From Microbulbifer hainanensis (GTDB lineage: Bacteria; Pseudomonadota; Gammaproteobacteria; Pseudomonadales; Cellvibrionaceae), in assembly GCF_014904735.1 (NCBI RefSeq), contig NZ_JACZCR010000010.1:1-64000 (forward strand): DNA of 64,000 bases. Reading direction: 5' to 3'. Numbering within the stretch: position 1 is the stretch's first letter; every line of letters starts with the position of its first letter. The notes under the pieces were generated by a model. That model saw only the letters and a list, made by a program, of their open reading frames with translations, made no database searches and was not told the origin of the DNA. Below are positions 1 through 9,291 of the stretch, piece after piece. Made by a program: the position numbers and the translations under genes.

Positions 1-2602
1 AGAAAGTGCTGTAGCTCAGCCCGAGTACATAGCTCGGGCCGTATTCTTCATACTGACCGTTGTAACCGGAATTGTTGATATACAGCGGTTCGTCGTTCAG
101 GTTCACACCGCTGAAGGACAACTGCAGACCATTGGCAAATCGGTACTTCGCCGACAGGTCCACCTGCATATGGCTGTCCTGGTAGCGATCCAGCGCCGCG
201 TTTTCCAGGTTTACATCCACCAGGCGCTCGCCGGTAAAGGTTGTGGACAGGCGCAGGCTCAGGGCATCGCGCTCGTAGCCGACGATCAGGTTGCCTACCA
301 GGTCCGCCTGGGACGGCAGGGAGATGGTATTGCTGCGCCCGGCGTCCGCACCCAGGCCGAGTTTTGCTTCTGAATCGGCGAAGGTCGCGTTTGCGCGTAA
401 CAGCAGTCCGTTGTCAAAACCCTGGGTCCAGGCCAGCTCGGCACCGGTCAGGGTGGCGCTGTCGCCATTGATCGGCTGCAGGATTTCCGCGTCGTCGACC
501 GGCAGGTTGCCCACGTACTGGATCAGGTCGGCAGAGGCGGTCACGTCGGCGGTGACGACGAAGTTGTCGATCTGCTTGTGGAAGACACCCACTGAGAACA
601 TGCCCAGGCGATCGGCGTAATACTCGGCGGAGAAGTCGAAGTTCTGCGCTTCGTAGGGATCCAGCGCCGGGTTACCCGCCTCCACTTTCAGCTCGCCCTC
701 GTCGTACTCGATTTCCTTCGCGGACGGATTCAGGTGACCGAAAGACGGGCGCGACTGGGATTCGGTAAAGGCCGCGCGCAGTACGATATTGTCGGTGTAG
801 TCGTACTTGAAGTTGATGCTGGGGAAGAGGTCACTGTAGTCGCGCTGGTATTTCTCCGGACTGACGTAAACATCTTCCGCGACTTCCTCGGCGCCCGGGA
901 TTACCTCACCGGACTCGATCACGCGGTTGCCATCGGCAGAGAAATCGGTTTTCTCATAGCGCACGCCGTAAACCAGGTTGGCGCGATTGAATTCAACGCT
1001 GTGCATCGCGTAGAGGGCGGTGATGTCCTCGTCCATCACGTAGTCACGCGCTGAGTCCAGCGCAGTGGCGGTGGCGTCAATTTCAAAGCTGCCCCGATTG
1101 GCCTTGATAAAACGATTCAAGGCGCCCTTGTCGATGCCCGGGCCAAAAGGAGCCAGGCCGTAATCGACGCTGTTCATGGCGAAATCCGCCAGGGTGTAAT
1201 CGCCACCGAAGCCGTCGTAGGTGGTCGCATTCATGTCTCCGGTTTTTTCCCGGGTGCGCTGCTGCAGACCGAATTTCAGCTCGGATGGGTTACCGCCCAC
1301 CTGAAGCTCGCGGTGAATATCAATGCGGAAGCTGACCTCCTCGTCTTCGGTAAAATTATCCTCGATGACGATTTCATCCAGCTCGTAACTGGAAGGATCG
1401 AGCGCGGCGGCCAGGTCATCGGCACCCACGGCCATCTGCGGCACGTCGCCGGCACTGACGTAACCCAGCCGCAGGCCTTTCTGCTTGAAACCGGTATCGC
1501 GACGGTGCGGCTCCGCCTCTTCCGCATGGGAGTATCCCAGCGCGTATTCAACGCCCCAGATATCCAGATCGTGTTCACCACCGAAAATGACAGAAAGGAT
1601 TTCCTGTTCTTCGAAACGATCCTTCAGGGACTTGTCCAGGGTCGCATCGCTCCAGCTGGCGGAGTTGGCAGTGATGGTCTGCAGGTCGCCCTTGTCCAGC
1701 TTCCACGAATTGCGCTGCCGCTCTTCGGAATCGGAGAAATCCGAATAGAGGCTGTGCAGGTAGACCTGGCTGGTCTCGCTCAGGCGGTAGTCCAGATTGG
1801 CCGCCAGGCCGGTGCGCTCGCGGGTGATGCTGTAATCGCGCTGCTCGATTTCCGGCGCGCCGAAGGCTTCACTGCCGTCTTCCGCTTCCATCAACTCCCA
1901 GACACCGTCGGTCTCTTCGTTCTCGGAACCGAACTTGCGTTCCTGGTGGCTGGCCGCAATCGCCACACCCAGCTCGCGGCCCCCCAGATCGAATACCTGA
2001 GTGAATTTACCCGCCAGTTTGGGGCTGTTTTCTTCCTGCAGCTCGCTGTAGCTGTTTTCGACGCTGATTTTGTACGCCTGGCCGTCTTGATCCAGCGCAT
2101 TCAGGCTCTTGATCTCAATGGCGCCACCGATGGAATCGGCACTCATGTCCGGAGTCAGAGTCTTATAGACCTCGAGGCTCGCCAGCAGGTCGGACGGGAT
2201 TACGTCCAGCGCCACGGCGCGGCTGTCCGCCTCCGGTGCCGGTAGACTCATGCCGTTGATGGTGGAGGCATTCAGGTTTGGATCGATACCGCGCACGCCG
2301 ACAAAGCGCCCCTCGCCCTGGTCCCGGGCAATGGACACGCCGGGCATGCGCTGCAGCGCTTCGGTTACGTTGGCATCGGGCAGTTCACCGATGGCGTCGG
2401 AGGTCTGCACGGCAACAACCTTGTTGGCGTTGCGCTGGCGCTCAATATCACTGCTGGCGTTGGCGACTTGGGCCGTCACTTCAATGGTTTCCATCGCCTC
2501 GCGCTTGGTTTCTGCGGCGGTCGTGTTGATGGAAATTACCGCGGCGGCCAGAGCCGTCAGCGGCATAGCCAGCAGGCGCGTGCTACGTATTGTCTTTTTC
2601 AT
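1..2602 (-). CDS. TonB-dependent outer-membrane receptor (3' end at window edge)
   Basis: Outer-membrane active transporter that would take up a large substrate using TonB energy. Reading back from the ATG at 2602 gives 867 codons with no stop. The N-terminus is a signal peptide (MKKTIRSTRLLAMPLTALAA...), then a TonB-box-like METIEVTA. A plug domain follows with the typical signatures DANVTEALQRMPGVSI, VGVRGID and SADSIGGAIEIKSL; the rest is beta-barrel. The last residues in the window are LGLSYSTF, which look like a terminal barrel strand ending in Phe, so the stop codon probably begins at base 1. A GGGGA ribosome site lies 5-6 bases before the ATG. It is divergent from the PhoX-like gene, which hints at a phosphorylated substrate, but the ligand cannot be read from sequence. 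Confidence 0.93.
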   Translation of the reverse strand, partial: MKKTIRSTRLLAMPLTALAAAVISINTTAAETKREAMETIEVTAQVANASSDIERQRNANKVVAVQTSDAIGELPDANVTEALQRMPGVSIARDQGEGRFVGVRGIDPNLNASTINGMSLPAPEADSRAVALDVIPSDLLASLEVYKTLTPDMSADSIGGAIEIKSLNALDQDGQAYKISVENSYSELQEENSPKLAGKFTQVFDLGGRELGVAIAASHQERKFGSENEETDGVWELMEAEDGSEAFGAPEIEQRDYSITRERTGLAANLDYRLSETSQVYLHSLYSDFSDSEERQRNSWKLDKGDLQTITANSASWSDATLDKSLKDRFEEQEILSVIFGGEHDLDIWGVEYALGYSHAEEAEPHRRDTGFKQKGLRLGYVSAGDVPQMAVGADDLAAALDPSSYELDEIVIEDNFTEDEEVSFRIDIHRELQVGGNPSELKFGLQQRTREKTGDMNATTYDGFGGDYTLADFAMNSVDYGLAPFGPGIDKGALNRFIKANRGSFEIDATATALDSARDYVMDEDITALYAMHSVEFNRANLVYGVRYEKTDFSADGNRVIESGEVIPGAEEVAEDVYVSPEKYQRDYSDLFPSINFKYDYTDNIVLRAAFTESQSRPSFGHLNPSAKEIEYDEGELKVEAGNPALDPYEAQNFDFSAEYYADRLGMFSVGVFHKQIDNFVVTADVTASADLIQYVGNLPVDDAEILQPINGDSATLTGAELAWTQGFDNGLLLRANATFADSEAKLGLGADAGRSNTISLPSQADLVGNLIVGYERDALSLRLSTTFTGERLVDVNLENAALDRYQDSHMQVDLSAKYRFANGLQLSFSGVNLNDEPLYINNSGYNGQYEEYGPSYVLGLSYSTF

Positions 2603-2770
2603 GAAGTCCCCATTCCCTAGTCAATAAATCGGTAGCAATTGTTTTTCGAATGGGGCGAAAGCTAGTCAGCGGATATGAAAATTGCGTTACGCTTTTTTTA
2701 AGATTGTCATAATTGAGTTCTAGGATTTCCGGTACCAACAGGCAGGGCTATGCCTTCGCTGGAGAATGCC

Positions 2771-4693
2771 ATGGAAGACAAACCGAAGAACCCCGCACGT
2801 CGAACCCTGTTCAAGGCCATCGGCGCGGCCACCGCCGCCGGTGTGACCGGGAATATTTTGCCGGGCTGCGTCGGCAAAAAAGGCGACACTGGAAAAAATC
2901 TGGCTTTCGCGGAAATCCCCCACAGCCTGGATGCCCAGCACCATCTGCCAACGGGCTACCATGCCGATATCCTGTTGCGCTGGGGCGACCCACTCTTCGC
3001 CGGTAACACGCCCTTCGCTCCGGAAAAACTGACCGTCACGGAGCAGGAAAAACGCTTCGGCTACAACAATGATTTTATTGCCTATATGCCGCTGGATGCC
3101 GACGCCGGTCCCGGCGAGGGTGAGCGCCACAGCAAGAGCAACAACAGCGCCCGCGGCCTGCTGTGTGTGAACCATGAGTACACCCAGCCGCACCTGATGT
3201 TCTCCGGCTACAAGGATGAAGTCAGCGCCGTTCGCGGGGTCCCGGCCGAGCATGTCGCGGTTGAACAGGCCGCCTGCGGACACACAATTGTGGAAGTAGA
3301 ACGGACCGGCAACGGTTGGCGGCCGGTACTCGACAGCCCTTACAACCGCCGCATTACCCTGCACACCGCAATGGCGATCACCGGACCCGCCGCCGGCGAC
3401 CGCCGCCTGCAGACTACCACCGACCCTGATGGCAAACGGGTATTCGGCACTGTCGGCAACTGTGCCGGCGGCAAAACGCCCTGGGGCACGGTGTTGATTG
3501 CGGAAGAAGGATTTGGCGGCGCCTTTCAGGGAAATCCGGACACGATTGCCGACCCGGTGGAAGTAGCCAATCACCGCGCCTTCGGCATTCATCCGGACAA
3601 CCGAAACTGGGGTGACTACGACCGTCGCTTCGATATCGGTGTGGAACCCAATGAACCCAACCGCTTCGGCTGGATGGTAGAATACGATCCCTACGATCCG
3701 GCATCGCAGCCGCGCAAGCTCACCAGTCTCGGCCGATTTGAGCACGAGGGCTTTACCCTGGTAAGCAAACCGGACCGGCCGATCGTCGCCTACGGTGGCG
3801 ACGACGACGAAAACCAGTTCGTCTACCGCTATGTATCCCGGCGGCAATATCAACCCGACGATTATGCGCACAATCGCGACCTGCTGAGCGACGGCACCCT
3901 CTATGCGGGCCGGTTCAACGACGACGGCAGCGGCCGCTGGCTGCCACTGGTGTTCGGGCGTGGGCCGTTGACCGAGGCCAATGGCTTTCGCAACCAGGCC
4001 GATGTGTTGATCGACGCACGCCGCGCCGCCAGACTAGTCGGCGCCACGCCCATGGACCGGCCCGAGGATATCGAAACCAACCCGGTCAACGACTGCACCT
4101 ACGTCATGTTGACCAGGAACACCAAACGCTCCGGCACCAATAACGCCAACCCGCGCCCGCGCAATCCCACCGGACACGTGCTGGAAATCGTGCCGCCGGG
4201 CAGACACGGTGAGCGCAATCACGCAGCGGGAACCTTTGCCTGGAATATTTTCCTGCTCGGCGGCAATCCCAACGCGGAAGACCCGGAGGAGCGCGGTGCC
4301 TACGGCGAGCAACTGCCCGGCATTGTTTCCGCCGATGGCTGGTTTACCTGCCCCGACAACGTCGCGTTCGATGCCCGCGGCGGCATGTGGGTCGCCACCG
4401 ACGGCTGCGAAAAATTCGGTTTTCACAACGGCCTGTGGGCCATGCCCACCGACGGCGACCAACGCGCGATACCGAAACACTTTTTTGGCTGCCCTGAGGG
4501 CGCCGAACTGTGCGGCCCCGAATTCACACCGGACGGCAAGACGCTGTTCGTCTCGGTGCAGCACCCCGCGGATCGCAGTGGCTCCACTTTCGACAATCCA
4601 CTGCACCGCTGGCCGGACAACGATCCGGCGTTGCCGCCGCGGCCGTCGGTGCTTGCGATTTATCGCCGTGATGGCAAAATCGTCGGCAGTTAA
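2771..4693 (+). CDS. PhoX-like phosphatase (DUF839), Tat-exported
   Basis: Probable PhoX-family alkaline phosphatase, a calcium/iron enzyme that releases phosphate from organic esters outside the cytoplasm. The N-terminus carries a twin-arginine motif (PARRTLFKAIG) and a hydrophobic stretch ending in LPGC, so it may be a Tat lipoprotein. Family signatures are VNHEYT (about residues 133-138) and GNCAGGKTPWGT with the iron-binding Cys at about 231, followed by EE. The length, 640 residues, fits the family. The ATG at 2771 is preferred over the in-frame ATG at 2750 because GGAGA lies 5 bases before it. It is divergent from a TonB receptor across 168 bp. No convincing Pho box was found upstream. 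The substrate is not proven. Confidence 0.85.
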   Translation: MEDKPKNPARRTLFKAIGAATAAGVTGNILPGCVGKKGDTGKNLAFAEIPHSLDAQHHLPTGYHADILLRWGDPLFAGNTPFAPEKLTVTEQEKRFGYNNDFIAYMPLDADAGPGEGERHSKSNNSARGLLCVNHEYTQPHLMFSGYKDEVSAVRGVPAEHVAVEQAACGHTIVEVERTGNGWRPVLDSPYNRRITLHTAMAITGPAAGDRRLQTTTDPDGKRVFGTVGNCAGGKTPWGTVLIAEEGFGGAFQGNPDTIADPVEVANHRAFGIHPDNRNWGDYDRRFDIGVEPNEPNRFGWMVEYDPYDPASQPRKLTSLGRFEHEGFTLVSKPDRPIVAYGGDDDENQFVYRYVSRRQYQPDDYAHNRDLLSDGTLYAGRFNDDGSGRWLPLVFGRGPLTEANGFRNQADVLIDARRAARLVGATPMDRPEDIETNPVNDCTYVMLTRNTKRSGTNNANPRPRNPTGHVLEIVPPGRHGERNHAAGTFAWNIFLLGGNPNAEDPEERGAYGEQLPGIVSADGWFTCPDNVAFDARGGMWVATDGCEKFGFHNGLWAMPTDGDQRAIPKHFFGCPEGAELCGPEFTPDGKTLFVSVQHPADRSGSTFDNPLHRWPDNDPALPPRPSVLAIYRRDGKIVGS

Positions 4694-4911
4694 CTCCTGC
4701 GTCCAACTTCCCCCGCCTTATAGTTCCCCCCAAAATAACCTGCACGCCGGTACCAAATAAACCCGCCGGCGACATCCGCTTTGCGGGAAATGCCGATACT
4801 GTCGTCTAAATGTTGATTTTCCCGGATAGTCCCGGGTATTTTTCGCGACTTGGTTGGCCGTCCGCGCCATTCCATCGCCGACATTGATGGACACAACAGG
4901 AAGAGCAGGGA

Positions 4912-5694
4912 ATGCAGGTTATCGATTTCAATCAGGTCAACTGGTATGCGCTGCGCGCGGCGGCCGCTTACCAAAAAGAAGCCGATATCCGGCGCACCTT
5001 TCCCGACACCGTCAAAGTGGCGACAACCGGTGAAGATATCCAGTACTTCATCGAGAGCAATGCAACCCAGCAGGTTGTCTCGATCCGGGGTACCGCGAAC
5101 CTGGACAATGCGTTCGAGGATGCCTCATACGCGGAATCTGAAAACCCCCAGCTGGATATCTACGTCCACTGCGGTTTCGACAAAACCGCGACGCAGCTGT
5201 ATCGCGAAATCAAGCCCGAGCTGGATAAAAGCAAGCCTGTCATCCTAACCGGCCACTCCCTCGGCGCCGCCATCTCAACGCTGCTGATGATGTACCTGCA
5301 CCACGATGGTTTCAGTCTCGGCCCCTCAATTAACTTCGGACAGCCGAAAATCACCAACAGCCACGGCGCCGACAAATACAGCTTCCTGCCATTGCTGCGT
5401 GTGGTGGATGAAAATGATGTAGTGCCACTGGTACCGCCGAATGACCTGATCGATGCGATTCACGGTGGCTATCAGCACCTGGGACCGGAACTGATGCTGC
5501 TGGCGGGCGAATACTATGTGTACGAGGACACTGGCGCGATCCGCCATTCCTCGATCGATGCTTTCTGGAGAAACCTGGGAGACACCAGCGTCTCTGCACA
5601 TTTCATGGCGAACTACCTGAAAAATATCGCCTCAAAAACAGCCCGCGCAATACTGGTGCCCTACCAGCGGCGCGAAGAATACATGGACGCCTGA
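4912..5694 (+). CDS. Class 3 lipase
   Basis: Alpha/beta-hydrolase of the lipase class 3 family (260 residues), predicted to hydrolyse acyl esters of glycerides or other lipids. The nucleophile elbow is TGHSLGAA with Ser116. The acid is probably Asp169 in DENDVVPLVPP and the base His189 in GGYQHLGPE, all in the order usual for the family. No signal peptide is visible, so it is either cytoplasmic or exported by a route not evident here. It is the first gene of a three-gene unit: the next ORF starts 28 bases later, and that one overlaps the third. This context suggests that it releases fatty acids for the haem proteins downstream; that link is inference. Confidence 0.85.
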   Translation: MQVIDFNQVNWYALRAAAAYQKEADIRRTFPDTVKVATTGEDIQYFIESNATQQVVSIRGTANLDNAFEDASYAESENPQLDIYVHCGFDKTATQLYREIKPELDKSKPVILTGHSLGAAISTLLMMYLHHDGFSLGPSINFGQPKITNSHGADKYSFLPLLRVVDENDVVPLVPPNDLIDAIHGGYQHLGPELMLLAGEYYVYEDTGAIRHSSIDAFWRNLGDTSVSAHFMANYLKNIASKTARAILVPYQRREEYMDA

Positions 5695-5722
5695 ACAATA
5701 AAATAATCTCGGGGAGAGGATT

Positions 5723-7849
5723 ATGGATTTTGCGCTGAGATTGCGCGCGCTGCTGCGCAGTGCTGTAACGAAGCTGGTAAAGCTTTCGATAAAGCTGGTC
5801 CGCAATGGCTGGCACTGGTTGCGGGGGTTGCTGCGCGCACTGGTTAACCTGTGGAAGTCCCTCGGCCCCCGCTGGCTGCGGATAACGATGGTAATCATCG
5901 CGGCCGGCACCGTCGGCTACCTCAAGCTGGTCGAACTGCTCGAGCCGAACCTGACGGAAGAAAACATTCACCGGGTGCAGTACCTGAACGGTGGCTGGAC
6001 AGATCAGCAGAGGCAGCAGTTTTACTACGCTCCCCAGGGGACGGAATTGCTCGGCATGGATTACGCCTGGTTCACCAACCTGGAACTGCCCCTGTCCCAC
6101 GAACGACTCGCCACCGCGAGCAATATGCGCGGCTGGGGATTTATCGTGGATCCGGGACAGAAGCCCAGCGCGCTCAATCCCGGCAACCTGCCGGTGGGCC
6201 TTACCCACCATATTGATGCCGCCACCGGCCGCGAGCGCCTGGATATCGGCTGCGCCGCCTGCCACACCGGTGAGCTGCATTACAAGGGCACGGCCCTGCG
6301 CGTCGACGGCGGCCAGGCAATGCACAGTATCTCCAATCCCAAGCGCGGCGAGTTCATCACGACGATGGGCGCCTCGGTGCTGGAAACCCTGTTGAACCCG
6401 GCCAAGTGGGATCGCTTCGCAACCCGTCTGGCGGGACAGGACGACGCCAAACGCACGGCGCTGCGCAAGCAGCTGTGGCAGTTCGCCGGCGCGCTCAAGC
6501 GGTTCCACAATGGTCCCGGCGCGAATAAATACTACCCGGTCGAGGAAGGGCGCGGCAGAACCGACGCCGTCGGGCGTATTGCCAACGTGGTGTTCGGTTA
6601 CGACCTCGACGAACCGGACAATTACCGCGTTGCCGACGCCCCGGCGAGCTATCCCTTCCTGTGGGACATCTGGCGCTTCGACTGGGTGCAGTACACCGGC
6701 TTCACCAACCAGCCCATGGCACGCAATGTCGGCGAGAGCCTGGGCGTACTGGCGCCGATCAAACTGGTCGACGCCAATGGCAATGTGCTGCAGGACGGCA
6801 CCTTTGGCGAGACAACAGTGGACCTGCAGGGCCAGCACTGCGTCGAGAGCCTGCTGCGCACGCTCAAGCCACCCAAGTGGCCAGAAGCCGTACTCGGCAA
6901 AATCGATATCGCCAAGGCCAGAACCGGCAAGGCGCTGTTCGCTAACCAGTGCGCCTACTGCCACGGCCCCCACACTTCCCAGTCCTACCAGTGGCCGCTG
7001 GCTGCCAACCCGTCGGAGACATTGCCCGGTCAGGTCGGCGTCAACTGGCAGTGGGACATGGACGGGGAAGTGTCGCGCCGCGACGGCGCCCTCTACCGCC
7101 AGGATCAGCGCACCACCATGTGGGCCCTGCCGTGGATCAGCACCGATGTTGTGGGTACCGATCCGAAGCTCGCGGACAACTTCATCGACGGGCGCTACGA
7201 CCTCGGCAAGCTCTTCCCCGGCTCCGAGCCGGTCAATGCCGGCCACGGCCTGCAACTGCTGATCAACGAACTGGTGCCCAAACTCTATCGCAAATGGGGT
7301 ATCGAGGGTGCCGAAACCGTGGCCGATTACGACGGCCTGAATGTGCCCTTCCGTATCGCCAACAAGCGCGCCTACAAAGCCCGGCCGCTACACGGCGTCT
7401 GGGCGACGCCACCTTTCCTGCACAACGGTTCGGTGCCGACTATTTACGACCTGCTCTCACCGCTGCGCGCCCGGCCGAAAACCTTTTACGTCGGCAACCG
7501 CGAGTACAACCCGCGCAAGCTCGGTTTTGTCACGGCGCAGTCACCGGGCAGCTTCTTTATGGACACAACGATCGATGGCAACCGGAATAGCGGCCACCTG
7601 TTTACCGACGTGGACATGCCCGGCCGCATTGGCGAACTGCTCACGGAAAAAGAGCGCTACGCGATCATCGAGTACCTGAAGGTCATGGGTAACCCGGACT
7701 TTGACAGCGCCCTGGGCGGCGATCCGATGAACTGGGACAGGTACAGTCCAGCGCCACAAAATGAATCCACGCAGCAGGCCTGCCAGTCCGACCAGCAGTC
7801 CGAAGTGATCTATGCGGAACGCGCTTCACAGGGAGAGAAAGCACTATGA
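5723..7849 (+). CDS. RoxA-like dihaem cytochrome c (membrane-anchored)
   Basis: A 708-residue dihaem c-type cytochrome related to the dihaem peroxidase/MauG/RoxA superfamily. An N-terminal membrane anchor spans about residues 52-72 and places the body in the periplasm. Two haem c attachment motifs are present, CAACH at 177-181 and CAYCH at 410-414. The wide spacing and the motif NPGNLPVG before the first haem resemble rubber oxygenase RoxA/RoxB and their uncharacterised relatives, which cleave C=C bonds with O2, more than classical cytochrome c peroxidases of about 330 residues. A strong GGGGAGAGG ribosome site precedes the ATG. The stop overlaps the start of the catalase-like gene (ATGA). 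Whether it is an oxygenase or a peroxidase cannot be decided from sequence alone. Confidence 0.82.
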   Translation: MDFALRLRALLRSAVTKLVKLSIKLVRNGWHWLRGLLRALVNLWKSLGPRWLRITMVIIAAGTVGYLKLVELLEPNLTEENIHRVQYLNGGWTDQQRQQFYYAPQGTELLGMDYAWFTNLELPLSHERLATASNMRGWGFIVDPGQKPSALNPGNLPVGLTHHIDAATGRERLDIGCAACHTGELHYKGTALRVDGGQAMHSISNPKRGEFITTMGASVLETLLNPAKWDRFATRLAGQDDAKRTALRKQLWQFAGALKRFHNGPGANKYYPVEEGRGRTDAVGRIANVVFGYDLDEPDNYRVADAPASYPFLWDIWRFDWVQYTGFTNQPMARNVGESLGVLAPIKLVDANGNVLQDGTFGETTVDLQGQHCVESLLRTLKPPKWPEAVLGKIDIAKARTGKALFANQCAYCHGPHTSQSYQWPLAANPSETLPGQVGVNWQWDMDGEVSRRDGALYRQDQRTTMWALPWISTDVVGTDPKLADNFIDGRYDLGKLFPGSEPVNAGHGLQLLINELVPKLYRKWGIEGAETVADYDGLNVPFRIANKRAYKARPLHGVWATPPFLHNGSVPTIYDLLSPLRARPKTFYVGNREYNPRKLGFVTAQSPGSFFMDTTIDGNRNSGHLFTDVDMPGRIGELLTEKERYAIIEYLKVMGNPDFDSALGGDPMNWDRYSPAPQNESTQQACQSDQQSEVIYAERASQGEKAL

Positions 7850-9126
7850 TCCGACAACCACTGCACCGGCTTTCACTGACCCTATTGCTGCTCTGTTCCG
7901 GCGCCAGCGCGGACGCGCCTGCGCCGGGCGACACAATGCAACTGGATACCCTGGGTATGCAGATTTCCGCCGAGGAAAAGGCGGCGATCATCCGCGCTAT
8001 GGAGTACGGCCGCGAGATCTCGCGCAAGGCGGAAAAAATCAACGGCGCGCCCTACCGCCGCGACGCACACGCCAAAGCCACCGGCTGCCTGCGCGCGACC
8101 TTTACCGTCAATGGCGATATAGCGCCGCGCTTCCAGCACAGTGTCCTGTCCGAACCGGGGCGGAACTACCGCGCCTGGATCCGCTTTTCCAACGGCGATA
8201 TGACCGTGCGCCCAGACGCCAAGCCCGACGCCCGCGGCATGGCGATCAAGCTAATGGGTGTGGAGGGAGAGAAAATCGCTCCGGAACTGCGCGGACCGGC
8301 GACGCAGGATTTCATCATGACCAACACGCCCGCGTTCTTTAACCGCAATATATTCGACTATGTGGACAACATGAGCCACCTGGCCGATCTGCAGCGCACG
8401 CGTTGGTTTGCCGGCATTGCACCGCCGCGATTCCACCCGAAACTGTTCTACCGCGCTGTGCAGACAGTCTCGTCGGAGATCGATTCACCGCTCGCGCCAC
8501 AGTACTACTCGATGCTGCCCTACCAGCTCGGCAATACACCGCTGAAATTTTCCGCGCGCCCCTGCCCCGGCATGACGGTCACCGGCGGGATCGACCGTTC
8601 CAACCCCGACTACCTCACCCGGGCCATGGCGCAACAGCTGGAGCACGGCGGCGCCTGCTTCGATTTCATGGTGCAGGAGAAAGTCGCCGGGGCCGATATG
8701 CCCCTCGACGATGCCGCGGTCATCTGGTCGGAAACGGACTCACCCTTTATCCCGGTGGCGCGGATCGAGATTCCGCCGCAGTCCTTTACCGATGCGGCCC
8801 AGCAGCAGTTTTGCGAAAATCTGTCGATGAATCCGTGGCACGGTGTCGGTGAATGGCAGCCGCTGGGCAGCCTGAACCGGGCCCGTCGCCTGGTCTACCA
8901 CGCGGTATCCCGCTACCGGCACGGTGAAAACGACGCGGCCATGTCCGAGCCGGACAGCTGGTGCCTGGAGGGCGGCGACCAGTGCGACTTATCCGCCGAA
9001 CTCCACCGCACCAAGTCCCGCTGGCCCCTGCCGCGCTGCTTCGACGAGCTGTACCAGCCCGCCGACGGTTCACCATCGCCGGGGTGCATTGCCAGCGGCG
9101 ACACCGATGAGACAGCGACTTACTAG
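7846..9126 (+). CDS. Catalase-fold haem protein, exported
   Basis: A 426-residue member of the catalase-related haem superfamily (small periplasmic type), with a signal peptide of about 23 residues (LTLLLLCSGASA). The distal histidine lies in RRDAHAKATG (His75). The distal Asn is Asn160 in MTNTPAFF, matching the NNTP element of catalases, and RFSNGD is also typical. It is shorter than true catalases (about 480 or more residues) and I could not assign the usual proximal Arg-x3-Tyr with confidence. The activity may therefore be peroxidase, hydroperoxide isomerase (as in allene oxide synthase) or lyase rather than H2O2 dismutation. It overlaps the RoxA-like gene by 4 bases, which implies translational coupling and a joint periplasmic role. 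Confidence 0.83.
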   Translation: MIRQPLHRLSLTLLLLCSGASADAPAPGDTMQLDTLGMQISAEEKAAIIRAMEYGREISRKAEKINGAPYRRDAHAKATGCLRATFTVNGDIAPRFQHSVLSEPGRNYRAWIRFSNGDMTVRPDAKPDARGMAIKLMGVEGEKIAPELRGPATQDFIMTNTPAFFNRNIFDYVDNMSHLADLQRTRWFAGIAPPRFHPKLFYRAVQTVSSEIDSPLAPQYYSMLPYQLGNTPLKFSARPCPGMTVTGGIDRSNPDYLTRAMAQQLEHGGACFDFMVQEKVAGADMPLDDAAVIWSETDSPFIPVARIEIPPQSFTDAAQQQFCENLSMNPWHGVGEWQPLGSLNRARRLVYHAVSRYRHGENDAAMSEPDSWCLEGGDQCDLSAELHRTKSRWPLPRCFDELYQPADGSPSPGCIASGDTDETATY

Positions 9127-9288
9127 CAGGCTGTTGAAAAATGCCTTCCCTGGCATTTATCAACCCAGGTTTGCGGCACATGTCCGCAAACCTTCGACGA
9201 CAAATCAAGCACTTACGTGCTCGATTTGCGGCCCGGCCCTCCATGGCCGGCTTTCCAGGCTGTCGAAAAATACTTTTTCAACAGCCTG
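9127..9288. repeat. Structured repeat with 15-bp terminal inverted repeats (MITE-like)
   Basis: The ends are perfect 15-bp inverted repeats: CAGGCTGTTGAAAAA at 9127-9141 and its complement at 9274-9288. A second copy of the left end with one change (9256-9270) pairs with the right end to form a 15-bp hairpin with a 3-base loop. Between the ends are four more hairpins: 9139-9158 (7 bp), 9167-9193 (10 bp), 9201-9228 (11 of 12 bp) and 9233-9250 (6 bp). There is no coding capacity. It fills the whole gap between the convergent catalase-like and marC genes. It may be a non-autonomous mobile element or extragenic palindromic repeat, and the final hairpin could also end transcription from both sides. 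Confidence 0.7.
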
Positions 9289-9291
9289 TTA

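Noticed and set aside
2704-2721. Possible Pho box upstream of the PhoX-like gene
   Set aside because: TTGTCAT is a good half site, but the second 7-mer (GAGTTCT) matches only three of seven positions.
5603-7255. Long open frame on the minus strand opposite the RoxA-like gene
   Set aside because: It mirrors the codon bias of a GC-rich gene with clear haem motifs on the plus strand; the minus-strand translation shows no domain and no ribosome site.
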